From assembly GCF_000346465.2 (NCBI RefSeq), contig NC_034012.1:5236081-5300080 (forward strand): a stretch of DNA of 64,000 bases. Direction: 5' to 3'. The notes under the pieces were generated by a model, which was given only the letters and a program-made list of their open reading frames with translations, was not told the DNA's origin and ran no database searches. This DNA is from Prunus persica. Lineage: Eukaryota > Streptophyta > Magnoliopsida > Rosales > Rosaceae. The position numbers were made by a program, and so were the translations under genes. Numbering within the stretch: position 1 is the stretch's first letter; each line of letters opens with the position of its first letter. This document shows positions 1 to 11,263 of the stretch, piece by piece.

Positions 1-3
1 ACG

Positions 4-2319
4 ATGGGCCCATCTCATGGTTTCGTGGTGGAAACCTCAATGCAACCGCACGGAATCGTGGCTGCCAACACCTTGCAGTCGTCCTCTAGTGCTTTGCAGC
101 CGCCTTCAGCTGCTGGAATTGCAGAACAGCCGCCACAAGACCCTGGGACCTCCACAGCCTTGCAGTTGCCAGTGCCGATTACCGGAGCTACTCTGCCTCG
201 CTGTCCTGCCGTCGGATCACAGCAGCAGCCACACCACTCAACTACCGGATTTGCTGCTCAGCCCCATGGCTACTCCGACGTCATCCCAGTCTTGGAGCAG
301 ATCCATTCTCTCCCTCCTTTGCGATCACACTCGACATATGCACCTGTGTACGCATCTAATGGAGCCCTAGCCCATTTGTCGTTGGGCCCGATGCACAGCA
401 CTCTACTTGACCCGCGCAGTCAGGTGGACCTTAACTCACGGGTCGATCAACTCACACAGAAGGTCGATGATCAGAACAACCTGATTGGCCAGCTACTCAG
501 GCAGATCAACTTGAATCAAGGCCCTAACCTTGGACCCCGTGACGAGGAGATGAGGGCACACCAGCATGTCGGCGAGCAGTTCGAGAGGTCCTAAGCTGGT
601 CAGACAAGGGCAAACCGGCAGAGGAGAGATCGAGATCGAGATCGAGTAGATGAGACGCAGACAGCCGCGAGCCGTACTCTGAGCCGTTCGGGGCTAGAAC
701 CAAGGACCAATGTGCTCGAGAGGCTAGGCCCACAGACTAATGTCCACGCCCGCTTAGGCCCACAATCCAATGTCCACGCCCGCTTGGGCCCACAAAGAGC
801 TTGAGTTCGTGAGCAGTCGCGTGATGAACGCAACGACCGACGCCCACCAACCCGCTCGAGGGCCAACACGCGACGGCAAGCTGTAGAGGGATCATTCCAA
901 GCCCAATCTCCTAATCTGCCCCACGGGCAGGGCACCCAAGGGGATCGACCCTTGGGAACCGAGGAAGGAGTTAGCCAGTCACGCTCGAGACACCAAAGAC
1001 GTCGACCTGAGCGACCCTCCTTGCGGGTAGAAGATGATGATCGACGCCCACCAACCTGCTCGAGGACCAACACATGGCGACAAGATGTAGAGGAATCCTC
1101 CCAAGCTCAATCTTCTAATCTGCCCCACGGGCAGAACACCCAAGGGGATAGACCCTTGGGAACCGAGGAAGAAGTTAGCCGGTCGCGCTCGAGGCACCGA
1201 AGACGCCGGCCCGAGACTCCAGTCCTGCGAGCAGAGGACGTCGAGAAGCTAGTAAATGACCGACTCCAAGCTCTCCAACTTAAAGGAAGCGCGGAGGAGG
1301 CCCTGCATAAGGAAATTGATCGAGTTGACTGCTCGCCCTTTACCGACAAAGTGGAACGAGCTCCTCCACCGAAGCGGTTCACAACGCCATCCATCACTCC
1401 ATTCAAGGGGAACTCTGACCCTGAGAGCCATTTGAGGCACTTCAAGAGCGCCATGATCCTGTACAAGGTAGATGATGCCCTGATGTGCAAAGTGTTCGTG
1501 ATGACCCTGCGAAGAGCAGCTCAAGACTGGTTCCACACTCTACCGTCCACGTCGATAGGAAACTTCAAGGAGTTGGCCTTCATCTTCACAAAGGAGTACA
1601 CCTCCTACAAGACGGTCAGAAAGCATGCAGACCATCTGTTCAACCTGCGCAAGAAGCCAGACGAGTCTCTACGAGACTACCTGAGACGGTTTAAGGCTGA
1701 AAAGGCTAACATCATAGGATGCAATGACCAAGTTGCATCCTCAGCTTTCAAGAAGGGCTTGCCAACGGAGCACGAGCTATACCGAGAACTGGCCATAACA
1801 CCAAGTCAAACCTTGGCAGAAGTGTTCGCGACGGCAGAACGCTACGCACTTTGGGACGATGATCGAATCGCCGCAAAGAAAGCCAGCAAGCAAGTTGATC
1901 ACCCGACGAAGCAGGCAAGCCAAAAGAGCAATCAGTTCGAGCAAAAAGCCCGAGATAAGCGCAGATCGCGGCCCCGAGAGGGAAGCTCAGAAATTGAGAC
2001 CTTCACTGAGTTCGCTATCCCAATTCATCAGATCCTGGCTCAAGTGAAGGACAAGCCTTGGGTGAGGAGACCGCCACCCATGAAAGGAGACCCCTCTAAG
2101 AGGAACACCAGTAAATACTGCGCATTCCACGGGGAGCACGGTCATTACACCAACAATTGCAATGCCTGGAAAAGGCATCTGGAGGAGCTGGTCATAGAAG
2201 GTCATTGCACAGAATTCGTCGCAAAGAAGGCCATCCAACAGATCGAGGATCGTGATGCGGCTGCCAAGGAACCTCCCCAAAAGGTCATTCGAATCAACAC
2301 CATTCTAGCTGACTCTTAG
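4..2319 (+). pseudogene. gag polyprotein, interrupted by stops
   Basis: One frame runs from the window edge to the TAG at 2317, broken by TAA at 592-594 and TGA at 802-804. The first 590 bases are rich in Gln, Pro and Ser. An arginine-rich stretch at about 620-1230 contains two diverged copies of one block, recognisable by the repeated PHGQ and Arg/Ser/Gln-rich segments. The retrotransposon gag domain spans about 1380-1860, with a typical segment reading AAQDWFHTLP. A CHHC-type zinc knuckle at about 2120-2160 has the order Cys, Phe-His, Gly-His, Cys. This capsid/nucleocapsid part would package element RNA. The TGA at 802 fits CGA to TGA decay. The start codon is not visible. Confidence 0.85.
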
Positions 2320-2328
2320 GAGTCCGGG

Positions 2329-2994
2329 TTGACCACTAGGGAGCGCAAGAGGAAGATCGCGCAGGCGACTTATGTCTCCCAAGTCACAACAGGAGTACCC
2401 GTTATCGTGGATACACCCATCATTGGTTTCCAAAAGAAAGACTTGATCGGGCTTGACCTGCCGCATAATGACGCCCTAGTCATCTGCATTCAGATTGAAC
2501 AAGCTGTGATCGAGCGAGTTCATGTGGATGAGGGCAGCGCAGCCAACATCCTGCAACTATCTGTCATCCAACAGATGGGATTGGAGCCCAAGATTAGCAA
2601 GCTTGCAAGGTCGCTCATTGGCTTCAATGGGGCCACATCAATCACTGTTGGACTAATCGACCTTGACGTCCACTCACCCCCAGTAGTCTGCTCGCAAACC
2701 TTCATGGTCATCGACGAGATCTCCCCGTACAACGGAATCCTGGGCCGACCGTGGATCAGCAAGATCGAGGCTATCACATTTGCTCTACACCAGAAGATTC
2801 GCTACCCCATCCCAGGAGGCAGAATCGGGCAGATCAATAGTGACCAAGCCATGGCAAGAAGATGCACAGCTCACGGACTCAAGAAGAGCAAGCAGATGCA
2901 GTTCACCCCAGTAATGCAAGCTGCCAACGAGGGACGAAGCTCTCCCAGCGGACAAGCAAGCTCGAACGAGAAGGGAGCTATTACCCCACAATAG
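2329..2994 (+). pseudogene. retroviral-type aspartic protease domain
   Basis: This segment follows gag in the same frame after the TAG at 2317 and ends at a TAG at 2992. The catalytic motif reads VDEGSAANIL (about 2524-2553), the usual Tat form of the D-T/S-G protease loop. A hydrophobic stretch followed by NGILGRPW (about 2731-2754) is the conserved flap and C-terminal part of such proteases. It would cut the polyprotein. There is no ATG of its own at the head of the segment, so it was read as part of a longer polyprotein. Confidence 0.82.
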
Positions 2995-3000
2995 CAATTA

Positions 3001-5054
3001 ATGAGCCAGGATCAAGGCGAGGGAATCCGCCCGGAAGACTCCCCTGAAAAGGGTTGGAAGTCTGAGGATGACGTTGAGTTAGTACCCCCTGATCTTGGCC
3101 AGCCAGACAAAGAAGCGCAGATCGGCTCGCGCCAGAATCCAAACAAGAAGGATCGAGAGGAGGGAATTCGCCCGGAAGGCTCCCTTAAAGAAGGTTGGAA
3201 GCCTGAGGAAGACGTTGAGTTGGTACCCCTCGATCCTAACCAGCCAGACAAGAAAGCGCGGATCGGCTCGCGCCTAAGCCCAGACGAGAAGGTGGAGCTT
3301 ACCACCTTCCTCCAAAACAACAAAGACATGTTCGCGTGGTCACCATCTGACATGCCCGGCATCGACCCAAACATCATCTGCCACCGCCTCCATGTCAACC
3401 CTGCCAGCAAGCCCGTGGTGCAGAAGAGACGTAACTTCGCTCCCGAGCGAGTCGCGATCATTGAAGCCGAGATTGACAAGCTTCTAGCCGCTGGATTTAT
3501 TGAAGAGGTCTCCTACTCAGAATGGCTGGCCAACGTTGTTCTGGTGGCAAAACAAGAAAAGGGCAAATGAAGGGTGTGCGTCGATTACACCGACCTCAAC
3601 AAAGCATGCCCTAAAGACAACTTCCCATTGCCAAGGATCGACCAGTTCGTGGATTCGACTTCCGGCAACCAGCTGCTCAGCTTCATGGATGCATACTCTG
3701 GCTATAATCAAATTATGATGTACGACGATGACAAGGCGAAGACCTCTTTCATCATCGAGAGAGGGACCTACTGCTACAAGGTCATGCCCTTTGGGTTGAA
3801 GAACGCTGGAGCAACCTATCAAAGGCTCGTGAATAAGATTTTCAAGGAGCAGATCGGTAGAACCATGGAAGTCTACGTGGATGATATGCTGGTCAAAGCC
3901 CCCAAGCGTGGAGACCACCTCAAAAACCTCGCCGAGGCATTCAGCTTGCTCCGCCAATACCGCATGAAGCTGAATCCAAGTAAATGCACGTTCGGTGTAT
4001 CATCTGGCAGATTCTTGGGATACTTAGTCACACAACGAGGTATAGAGGCACATCCACGCCAAATTAAAGCTATTCTCGAGATGAAGTCACCTTCCACAGT
4101 GAAGGAAATACAAAGTCTGACGGGCAGAGCAGCAGCCCTCAACCGATTCCTCTCGAAGTCTACCGACAAGTGCAGACCATTCTTCAAAGCTTTGAAGAAA
4201 GGGCAAAAAGACAAGTGGGACGAGGAGTGCGAAGTAGCTTTCCAGAGTCTAAAGACCTACCTTACTTCACCTCCCCTGCTCTCGAAGCCAGTTCCTGGTG
4301 AAGACTTGTTCGTGTACCTGGCAGTGTCCAACTCGACCGTCAGCTCTGCTCTCATCCGAGAAGAACTTGGGGCCCAACATCCGATATTCTATACGTCAAA
4401 AGCTCTCCTCGATGCAGAGACTCGCTACCCAAAATTGGAGAAGCTCATTTTGGCCCTTGTCGTTTCTACGAGAAAGCTGCGACCTTATTACCAAGCTCAC
4501 CGAGTCGTCGTTATGACTGACTTTCCTTTGAGATCAATCCTCCACAGCCCTTATGCTTCTCAGCGGCTCATGAAGTGGGCAATAGAGCTAAGCCAATACG
4601 ACCTCCTCTACCGGCCAAAGACTGCGATAAAAGCCCAAGCCTTAACAGACTTTGTTGCAGAGTTCACACCATCAACCGAAGAAGAGAAGCTGGTCAGCAA
4701 AAAGAAGGAAAGTTCGAGAGCAAACAAGACCTCCGCGGAACCTGACCAACCCAGAGACATGTGGCAGCTACGCGTAGATGGAGCGTCAAACCAGAAAGGA
4801 GCTGGAGCAGGCGTCGTCATTGTCACCCCTGATGGAACCCTGTTAGAGCAAGCTATCACACTTGGCTTCCCGGCTTCAAATAACGAGGCAGAGTACGAGG
4901 CATTGCTCGCTGGCTTGCACTTGGCAAAGGAGCTATCAATTAAGAAGCTGGCCATCTATTCGGATTCCCAGCTGATTACAAGTCAAGCCTCAGGAGAGTA
5001 CATGGCAAAACACCCAAGGATGATCTTGTACCTTGACAAAGTCCAAGAGCTGTT
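3001..5054 (+). pseudogene. reverse transcriptase and RNase H region of pol
   Basis: The frame continues from the protease through the TGA at 3568, which replaces the tryptophan normally found in a K-W-R-V-C-V-D-Y motif. Before RT come two diverged repeats of a charged linker (3009-3115 and 3159-3265). RT shows DYTDLNKACPKD, then MPFGLKNAGATYQR, and the catalytic YVDD at 3874-3885. A first RNase H follows (about 4270-4640). A second, archaeal-like RNase H begins at about 4760, with LRVDGASN, NNEAEYEALLAGL and YSDSQL. Near 5054 one extra base moves the rest of pol from frame 1 to frame 2. Confidence 0.9.
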
Positions 5055-6481
5055 GGAAGGCGTTTCCCACCTTCACCATCCAGCAGGTGCCCCGAGCAGA
5101 GAACACGCACGCGGATGCACTGGCAAGCTTAGGATCAACACTGGATACCCAGTTCAGACGCTCCATCCCAGTCGAGCACCTTGACCAGCCTAGCATAGAA
5201 GAGGCAGAACGACTGGACCTAATGCAGATCGACGAGGATCCTAGCTGGCAAGAACCCATAATTGACTACCTAGTGAATGAAAACTTGCCCGATGACAAGT
5301 CCGAGGCCAGGAAAATCAAGCAGAAGGCTGCAAGATATTACATGAAAGGCGACACGCTTATCCGTAGATCATACTACGGGCCTCATCTCACTTGCATCAA
5401 GTACCCGCAAACGCTCGAGGTTCTCTGTAAAATACACGACGACGAGTGTGGAAATCACGCTGGAGGCAGGTCGCTTGCTCAGAAGGCTCTTAGCATTGGC
5501 TATTTCTGGCCTACCATGCGCAAAGACTCTACGGAGTATGCTCGAAGATGTGATCGATGCCAACGATAAAAGCCAATCCCTGGCTTGCCAGCTGAGGAAT
5601 ACCATCCACAGAACAGTCCATGGCCGTTCATGCAGTGGGCCATTGACTTGGTGGGACCTATGCCGACAGCACCTGCCAATAAGGAGATGATGATCGTTGC
5701 CACTGATTACTTCACTAAATGGATCGAGGCCGAGGCTTTATCTTCTACCAAGGAAGCTGACGTTGAACGATTCATCTGGAAGAACATCATTTGCAGATTC
5801 GGTTGCCCGCAATCGATAGTTACCGACAATGGTACGCAGTTCGTGGGCAGGCAGATCACTGCATTCCTTGCGAAGTATGACATCAAGCAACACCTGTCAA
5901 CCCCCAGATACCCGCAAGGCAATGGCCAAGCAGAGGCATCCAACAAGATCGTGCTGGACTGCCTAAAGAAAAGACTGGAAGGCGCAGAAGGAAAATGGGT
6001 TGACGAGCTGCCAGAAGTTCTATGGGCTTATCGCATAACCAAAAGGAGATCGACCGGAGAGACACCGTTTTCCTTGCCCTATGGGACGGAGGCAATCATT
6101 CCCCCACACCTCACAGTCCCTTCTATGAGCATTGAGGTGGGCAGTCTTGACCAAAACTGCAGGCAGATGAGAATCAACCTTGACCTGCTCGAAGAAGAAC
6201 GAGAAAAGGCCATTGTTCGAGTTGCCGCCTACCAGCAGCAGTTGACATCCTACTACAATAAGAAGGCCAAGATCAGACAGTTTCGCCCTGGAGACCTTGT
6301 GCTCAGAAAAACTTTCATCACATCATCGAGGCAAGGGTCAAAGAAGATGAAGCCAAATTGGGAAGGCCTCTACATGATCAGCCGATCTGGGGGCAGAGGA
6401 AGCTACACCCTCGACACTCTAGAAGGGAAGGAAATTCCAAGACAATGGAATGCCCACCACCTTCGGAGATACTATCCGTGA
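5055..6481 (+). pseudogene. integrase region of pol
   Basis: After the frameshift the protein continues in frame 2: the end of the second RNase H (ENTHADALASLGS), then the integrase zinc finger with His-His and CDRCQ (about 5430-5565), and a TAA at 5567. The catalytic core follows with the DDE acidic residues in AIDLVGP, VTDNGTQF and GQAEASNK. The C-terminal part ends with WEGLYMISR and WNAHHLRRYYP at 6481, a typical gypsy integrase end. The enzyme would insert the cDNA. The zinc finger and core are separated by the nonsense codon. Confidence 0.9.
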
Positions 6482-6510
6482 AGCTCTTCGCTTACCAGCT
6501 CGACTCCTAG

Positions 6511-6898
6511 CAGGCGACAAGCCTTACCTCCATTGCGAACAAGCTGATCCCCGGAGCACAAACTCAATGAAGTCTTTTTCAAGCGCTATGTCCCCGACAT
6601 ACGCATACAGGCGACAAGCCTTACCTCCATTCCAGACAAGCTGCTCCCCGGAGCACAAACTCAATGGAGTCTTTTTCAAGCGCTATGTCCCCGACATACG
6701 CATACAGGCGACAAGCCTTACCTCCATTGCAGACAAGCTGCTCCCCGGAGCACAAACTCAATGGAGTCTTTTTCAAGCGTTATGTCCCCGACATACACAC
6801 ATAGGCGACGAGCCTTATCTCCATTGTAGGCAAGCTACTTCACAAGTACAAATTCAATGGAGTCTCTTTCAAGTGCTATGTCTCCGGACACACACTTA
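6511..6898 (+). repeat. 97-bp tandem repeat, four copies
   Basis: Units start at 6511, 6608, 6705 and 6802, each exactly 97 bases apart. Each begins with caggcgacaagcc or a close variant and ends with ccgacatacgcata. The first three are nearly identical and the fourth is diverged. The array lies just after the integrase stop and before the antisense ORF. Open frames across it are only a by-product of the repeat. Confidence 0.95.
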
Positions 6899-7079
6899 CA
6901 AGATACAATGAGAATTGAAGTTCGAAAGGCAACTGAAAATTCCATAACAAAGCGGCCAATCAGCCAAGTTCAACAAGAAGTAAGATGGTCAACCAAAGAC
7001 CACTTATTGAAAGAAAATAACAAAGTTCAAAAATAGCAAAAATGAACTACAACTACTAGGGAACTTCAGCAGGTGACCC

Positions 7080-8849
7080 TTAGCCGATCACATCCTCAAC
7101 TGCACTGGCAACAGCCTCATTCTGCCCAACCGGCACAACTTGCTTAACCGCCTCGGCTGCCTGCTCCTTCGCATCCGCCTTAGCCTCATCAGCTGACCCA
7201 CCTTGACGTTTGTCTTCCTCAATTGCAGCTTCATCTGCTATCTGCTCTTCAACTGCTTCTGCATCCACAACATCCACTTGCTCACTCTGAGCGGGGGGTA
7301 GGTCAAGACCAGACTGCTCACCGTCATCATCTTCGAGAGGGCAGCAAGGAGAAGCACCATTCTGGCAATCCAGGTATCCCAGCTTGTACGCATTAGCAGC
7401 CATCTCTTTCTTGGATGCCTCCGTGGCTTCCACATGGGTATCAAACTTGACCAGCAGTTTGTCACGATCCTGGGCCAAAGTAGCATGCTTACGTTCGAGG
7501 CAGAAGTAGGCTTCCTTGCGTTCGAGCAGGGCAGCCATAAGAGACTTGAGTTCACCATCCTTTTGGCCAACAGAACTTTTGAGCACGGACATACTCTCCT
7601 TCATCTCGGAAATCCTCGCATCGTGGCGAATCCGCTCGTTCGAGAGCTTGTCAGTCAGGTCGGCATTCTTCTTCACCAGCTCGTCGAGCAGGGCAGAAGA
7701 GGGGGCAACATCACGCGAGTTCCGCATGGCCCCAACAGCAAAAACCATTCCTTTTTGAAGGTGATACATGGCAGCTTCTTCTTGCTTATCCAAGGGAAGG
7801 CTCGAGAAAGCACAAATGTCACCAGCTCGATACAATTGATCAACTAGCTTAGCACAAGCAGATGGACTTGACAGAAAGCCTGTTTTCAGCAGATCAGACA
7901 CGGGCTCGCCCCCAGCAGAGCTATCACCAGTTCCCGGACCGGCAGTTCGTGCAATTGGAGGACTCTTCGCTTGAGCAGACGACTCTTTAGCTCTTTTGGC
8001 TGCAACTTGCAACATTGAGTCAGCCCTGCGCTTGACTGTTCGTGGCCCCACAGATGAGTCGTGGTTGCTAGGCAGAGGTACAGTCCTCTCAGCTTGATTC
8101 CCAGATTGGCACGGACGACCCAAACCTTGCTTCCCAGCGGCTTCCTTGCATGGCAGATCACGGGTCTTAGGCAGTACGGGCAAAGTCTTGAGCAGAACTT
8201 CCCGAACCTCTTGCATGTCGTTAGCCTTCTTGCTGTTCGTGCTGACGAAGCGTTTGTTCCATGCAGACGAGGCATGAGCAACTCCCATATGGGCCTTTTG
8301 AGGAGGCGAGGCCTCCCTTGTAGAAGACTTGTTCGTGGCAAGAGAAGATCTCGGTTGCCTTCGCTGTGGAGACGTATCCACTGATCGTGAAACTGCAGCT
8401 TCATCTCGAGCAGAGCTACTGCACGCTTTCCCACCATCGGGGGACTCAGTCGATGACTCCTCCCGCATAACTGGCAAGTCACTTAGCTCTAAGCAGCTCG
8501 ACTTCCGCCTTTCAATATCTTCAGCAGAGGGCAGGCCACCGACTTCCTTCCGATGTTCGCTCAGCAGCCAGCGCCATTCACGAAACTTGGCGGGGATGCT
8601 CAAAGCTTGTCGAACCTTCGTCATGTCCGGGTCGAGAACGAGCTTTTTTCGGATGGCATCATCTGCAAGCATGAGACAAAAGTTAGTTAGACACAGCAAA
8701 GAATTCCATGGCAACAGTAGCAGATCAGAAGGATGCGACTTACCATCGCAGTAGGTGAGAGGAACGAGCGGACCGTCGCCAAACTCCCCTTCCCATCTGC
8801 CGCTAACCTCCAGCACATCCTTGCTCCGCACATGATCGCCTTGACTCAT
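7080..8849 (-). CDS. antisense extra ORF of the Tat element, one intron
   Basis: This long minus-strand frame lies between integrase and 3' LTR, where Tat elements often carry an antisense ORF of unknown function. The first ATG is at 8849 (MSQGDHVRSKDVLE). An 81-base intron is likely: donor GGTAAGT with GT at 8743-8742, acceptor TTGCAG ending at 8663. Splicing gives 562 residues and joins TYCD to DDAIRKK. Because 81 is a multiple of three and the intron has no stop, the unspliced frame stays open too. The N-terminal third contains FREWRWLLSEHRKE. The middle is rich in Ser, Pro and Arg, then comes a coiled-coil-like stretch (about 7380-7700), then an acidic Ala/Glu-rich tail. It has no stop although gag-pol has many. 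Function unknown. Confidence 0.72.
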   Translation of the reverse strand: MSQGDHVRSKDVLEVSGRWEGEFGDGPLVPLTYCDGKSHPSDLLLLPWNSLLCLTNFCLMLADDAIRKKLVLDPDMTKVRQALSIPAKFREWRWLLSEHRKEVGGLPSAEDIERRKSSCLELSDLPVMREESSTESPDGGKACSSSARDEAAVSRSVDTSPQRRQPRSSLATNKSSTREASPPQKAHMGVAHASSAWNKRFVSTNSKKANDMQEVREVLLKTLPVLPKTRDLPCKEAAGKQGLGRPCQSGNQAERTVPLPSNHDSSVGPRTVKRRADSMLQVAAKRAKESSAQAKSPPIARTAGPGTGDSSAGGEPVSDLLKTGFLSSPSACAKLVDQLYRAGDICAFSSLPLDKQEEAAMYHLQKGMVFAVGAMRNSRDVAPSSALLDELVKKNADLTDKLSNERIRHDARISEMKESMSVLKSSVGQKDGELKSLMAALLERKEAYFCLERKHATLAQDRDKLLVKFDTHVEATEASKKEMAANAYKLGYLDCQNGASPCCPLEDDDGEQSGLDLPPAQSEQVDVVDAEAVEEQIADEAAIEEDKRQGGSADEAKADAKEQAAEAVKQVVPVGQNEAVASAVEDVIG

Positions 8850-9094
8850 ACTGATCCTAGTTCGTGGCACAAAAAGAAGAAGGAATTGAAGCAATTTGGA
8901 TTAGCCACAAAAAAGATGACCCAAACTGCTACCTACTCCAGCAGCAGATCGCGCACCTCCAGCCTAGTTACAGCTGGACAGCCCGAGTAAAAAGCCTCAT
9001 CCACGCAGGAGCCCAATTCAAATAAGGAAGCCCAGTTGCAGTTGGATGGCCCAACGGTTAATCCACATCTCCTACATGCCGTCACACGCCACGC

Positions 9095-9110
9095 AAAAGC
9101 TGGGGGGGCA
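9095..9110 (+). other. polypurine tract of the gypsy element
   Basis: The purine-rich run aaaagctgggggggca stands two bases before the TG that opens the LTR. Such a tract primes plus-strand DNA synthesis in LTR retrotransposons. Confidence 0.75.
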
Positions 9111-9112
9111 TT

Positions 9113-9771
9113 TGTGGGAACCTAATTAAATCAAAACCCTATGTCAAATAATTCCTTCCATTTGGGGATTATTTGACCTAATTGGGAATTATTCAATTTA
9201 ATTGGGGATTACCCAATTAAATAGAATATTACCTAATCGGGCCGAGAATTAATTTTATTCCTACCCCAATTCCCAATTAAATGAGGAGTTGCCTAATTGA
9301 ATCAGGATTTGATTTGATACCTACCACAATTAGGGATTTGATTTACCCTAATTAATCAAATCCCTAATTAATCAAATCAATTCCAAAAAGGGGAGGAATA
9401 ATTCCCTTCCATCTACGGAATTATTCCTCTGAAACCCTAGCCTCCGAGACTACTATAAAAGCATAGCCACACACAATGGTTGAGGTACGCCTAAATTCTT
9501 ACTAAAGCTCTGCAGAAATTATCTCTCAAAAACCCTAGTCACCTCCTCTCTTTCTCTGTCTTACACAAGGCTCCGGCCACCACACACGGCTCCGGCCACC
9601 CGGTTTTCCTTGAATTACCCTACCTAACTTAGGCATCGGAGGGCCTTTGGCCAACACCTCCCGGGTGTGGTCCTTTTACTCCGATCTGTTTTGCAGGGAG
9701 AAAGAGAGGCGGAGAAGACGAAGGAATCTTGGGCGAATATTCTCTCATAAGATTATTTGCACAAACAATCA
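9113..9771 (+). repeat. 3' LTR of the gypsy element (right end approximate)
   Basis: The LTR opens with tgtgggaacc right after the polypurine tract. U3 is AT-rich with several short imperfect repeats of an aattggggattacccaatt type (9150-9380). A TATA box (tactataaaa, 9451-9460) marks the transcription start region. The end was placed at a CA at 9771 only because LTRs end in CA; without the 5' LTR this is a guess. Confidence 0.65.
9454..9460 (+). promoter_or_regulatory. TATA box of the gypsy LTR
   Basis: The sequence tataaaa lies in the LTR between an AT-rich U3 and a pyrimidine-rich R/U5-like region, as expected for an LTR promoter. Confidence 0.65.
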
Positions 9772-9779
9772 TGATCAAT

Positions 9780-10321
9780 ATGGCAATGTCTACGCTACTC
9801 CTGCTTTGCAACTGATATGCTTGATGTTTTTTTTCTTCTAATTTGCTTTATTATTAAAAGGCTAATAGTCTAGTAAGGTTATAAACTTCAAAGCGAAGCA
9901 CATTTTTTGCTTGTTGAAAAGTCCCAAATTTGGAACCAACTAGTCGCGACTTGGTTGAAGAAGATTTCAAGTTTGATTTACATGAATTGTGATGGTGTAG
10001 CTTTGTTGTGGTTCATTACCGGCTGTAAAAGTATGTTATAAAACCACAATTGACTCTGCAATCTACCTAGCCCACTCCAGTAAAACTCAATGCAAGAGTG
10101 CCAGTTCCTATTATCTCTGGTGTGAAAGTCAAAAACAAAACTCTGTGCATGACTCAAGTATTAGGTTGAAGGTAGAAGTAGCATGAAAGCCATGAACACA
10201 CCAAACTACAACTCACTCTCTCTGTTCTGCCCTTATATTAAAAGCCCCAGCCTCCAATCACCATCAATATCACTAACCTTTTCTTCCACCATCGGTCACA
10301 TTTTTTTCTGTTGATCTTAAT
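9780..10321. other. spacer between retroelement and first proline-rich gene
   Basis: No gene seen. A likely TATA box (ttatattaaaag, about 10232-10243) lies about 90 bases before the ATG at 10322. Confidence 0.5.
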
Positions 10322-10708
10322 ATGGCCTTCTCTAATCTCACTACTTTCTTGTACTTGCTCTTCCTTGGTCCACTACTTTTCAGCTTTCATTTATGCTTGG
10401 CGTCTCGCCTCATGATGGAGCTAAAGAAGCCATCAACGACCATGCAATTGGGATCTGACCCTTCATCACCCTTCAGCAACCTAATGAAGCCAACATTGCC
10501 ATTTTTCCAAGATCTTCCAAACCCAGTTGAAAACATGAACACATTGCTCCCATTTCCTGGCTTTCCAACCATTCCCAAGATTCCTCCAATACCCAAATTC
10601 CCATTTATCCCAACCATGCCTTCAGTTAATCCTTTTCTTCCTCAACCACCAGTTCCTAAGAATTCAGAGTCTATGATTTCAAGAAATGAGGCCAAAGCCT
10701 CCCCATGA
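10322..10708 (+). CDS. small secreted proline-rich protein
   Basis: A single-exon gene of 128 residues. Residues 1 to about 27 form a signal peptide (hydrophobic core FLYLLFLGPLLFSF, cleavage likely after Cys-Leu-Ala), so the protein should enter the secretory path and probably the cell wall. The mature part has about 50 ordinary residues, then a proline-rich block (about 78-113) of short units such as FPTIPKIPPIPKFPFIP, then a short polar tail. This resembles plant proline-rich cell-wall proteins of the PELPK sort. No enzyme domain is seen. The ATG is the first in frame after the TATA box. A related gene lies convergently at 11264-11779. The exact family is uncertain. Confidence 0.78.
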   Translation: MAFSNLTTFLYLLFLGPLLFSFHLCLASRLMMELKKPSTTMQLGSDPSSPFSNLMKPTLPFFQDLPNPVENMNTLLPFPGFPTIPKIPPIPKFPFIPTMPSVNPFLPQPPVPKNSESMISRNEAKASP

Positions 10709-11263
10709 AGTGCCCTTTTGTTAGCTTAGCTCATGCTGTTGTCTCAAATAGCTAGCAGTCTGTTTTTATTGATGATGTTTAGCTTTCATCATGTTGCTGG
10801 TAGCCATTGTAACAATAACAAATACAGTCATGATCTTTTTAGCTGTTTTCATTCAGTCATTGTTCCTCAATCACTCATATGAATTACTACAAGTTGACAT
10901 AAGAAAAAGTTATCTTTTAACTACTTGGCTACAACTGATCTGAAAGGTATAATTGTGTACTTGGAAGGAATAATGCAAAAGTTGCAAGGCTAATTGGATG
11001 GGGGAAATACTTTTCAATATTAATTCATTGCAAATTTAACATAGTCAAATAGCAGCACACTAGCTAGCCCCAACTCAAGTGCAAATATGAAATGGTTGAA
11101 TTGAAATTCTAGTTTGGACAAAAGTAACGTTGGATTTAACTTTACTAGCAAATTATCGTCATATTAAGTTCCCTTAACAAGGAAATACATAGGAACTTTT
11201 AACATACTTATTGCTGAAACTTCCAAAGTACATAATAAAGCGTATATAGTTTAACTTAGAAAC
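10709..11263. other. shared 3' spacer of two convergent proline-rich genes
   Basis: AT-rich sequence with no coding potential seen. It should hold both 3' UTRs and poly(A) sites. Confidence 0.5.

Larger units (their letters stand above)
1..9771 (+). mobile_element. Ty3/gypsy LTR retrotransposon, Tat-type, 5' end outside the window
   Basis: Order on the plus strand: gag, aspartic protease, reverse transcriptase, RNase H, a second (archaeal-like) RNase H, integrase, a tandem-repeat region, an antisense extra ORF, a polypurine tract and a 3' LTR. The second RNase H and the antisense ORF between integrase and LTR are known marks of the Tat branch of plant gypsy elements. The 5' LTR and primer-binding site lie left of base 1. 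The coding frame carries stops at 592, 802, 2317, 2992, 3568 and 5567 and a one-base insertion near 5054, so this copy cannot make its own polyprotein. One of the two stops flanking the protease could be a natural gag/pol boundary. The right boundary (about 9771) is approximate because only one LTR is visible. Confidence 0.93.

Noticed and set aside
6511..6898. CRISPR array
   Set aside because: Units are adjacent with no spacers, in a plant retrotransposon.
6450..6911. Open frame of 153 codons over the 97-bp repeat
   Set aside because: It only reflects the tandem repeat and overlaps the integrase end; no family resemblance.
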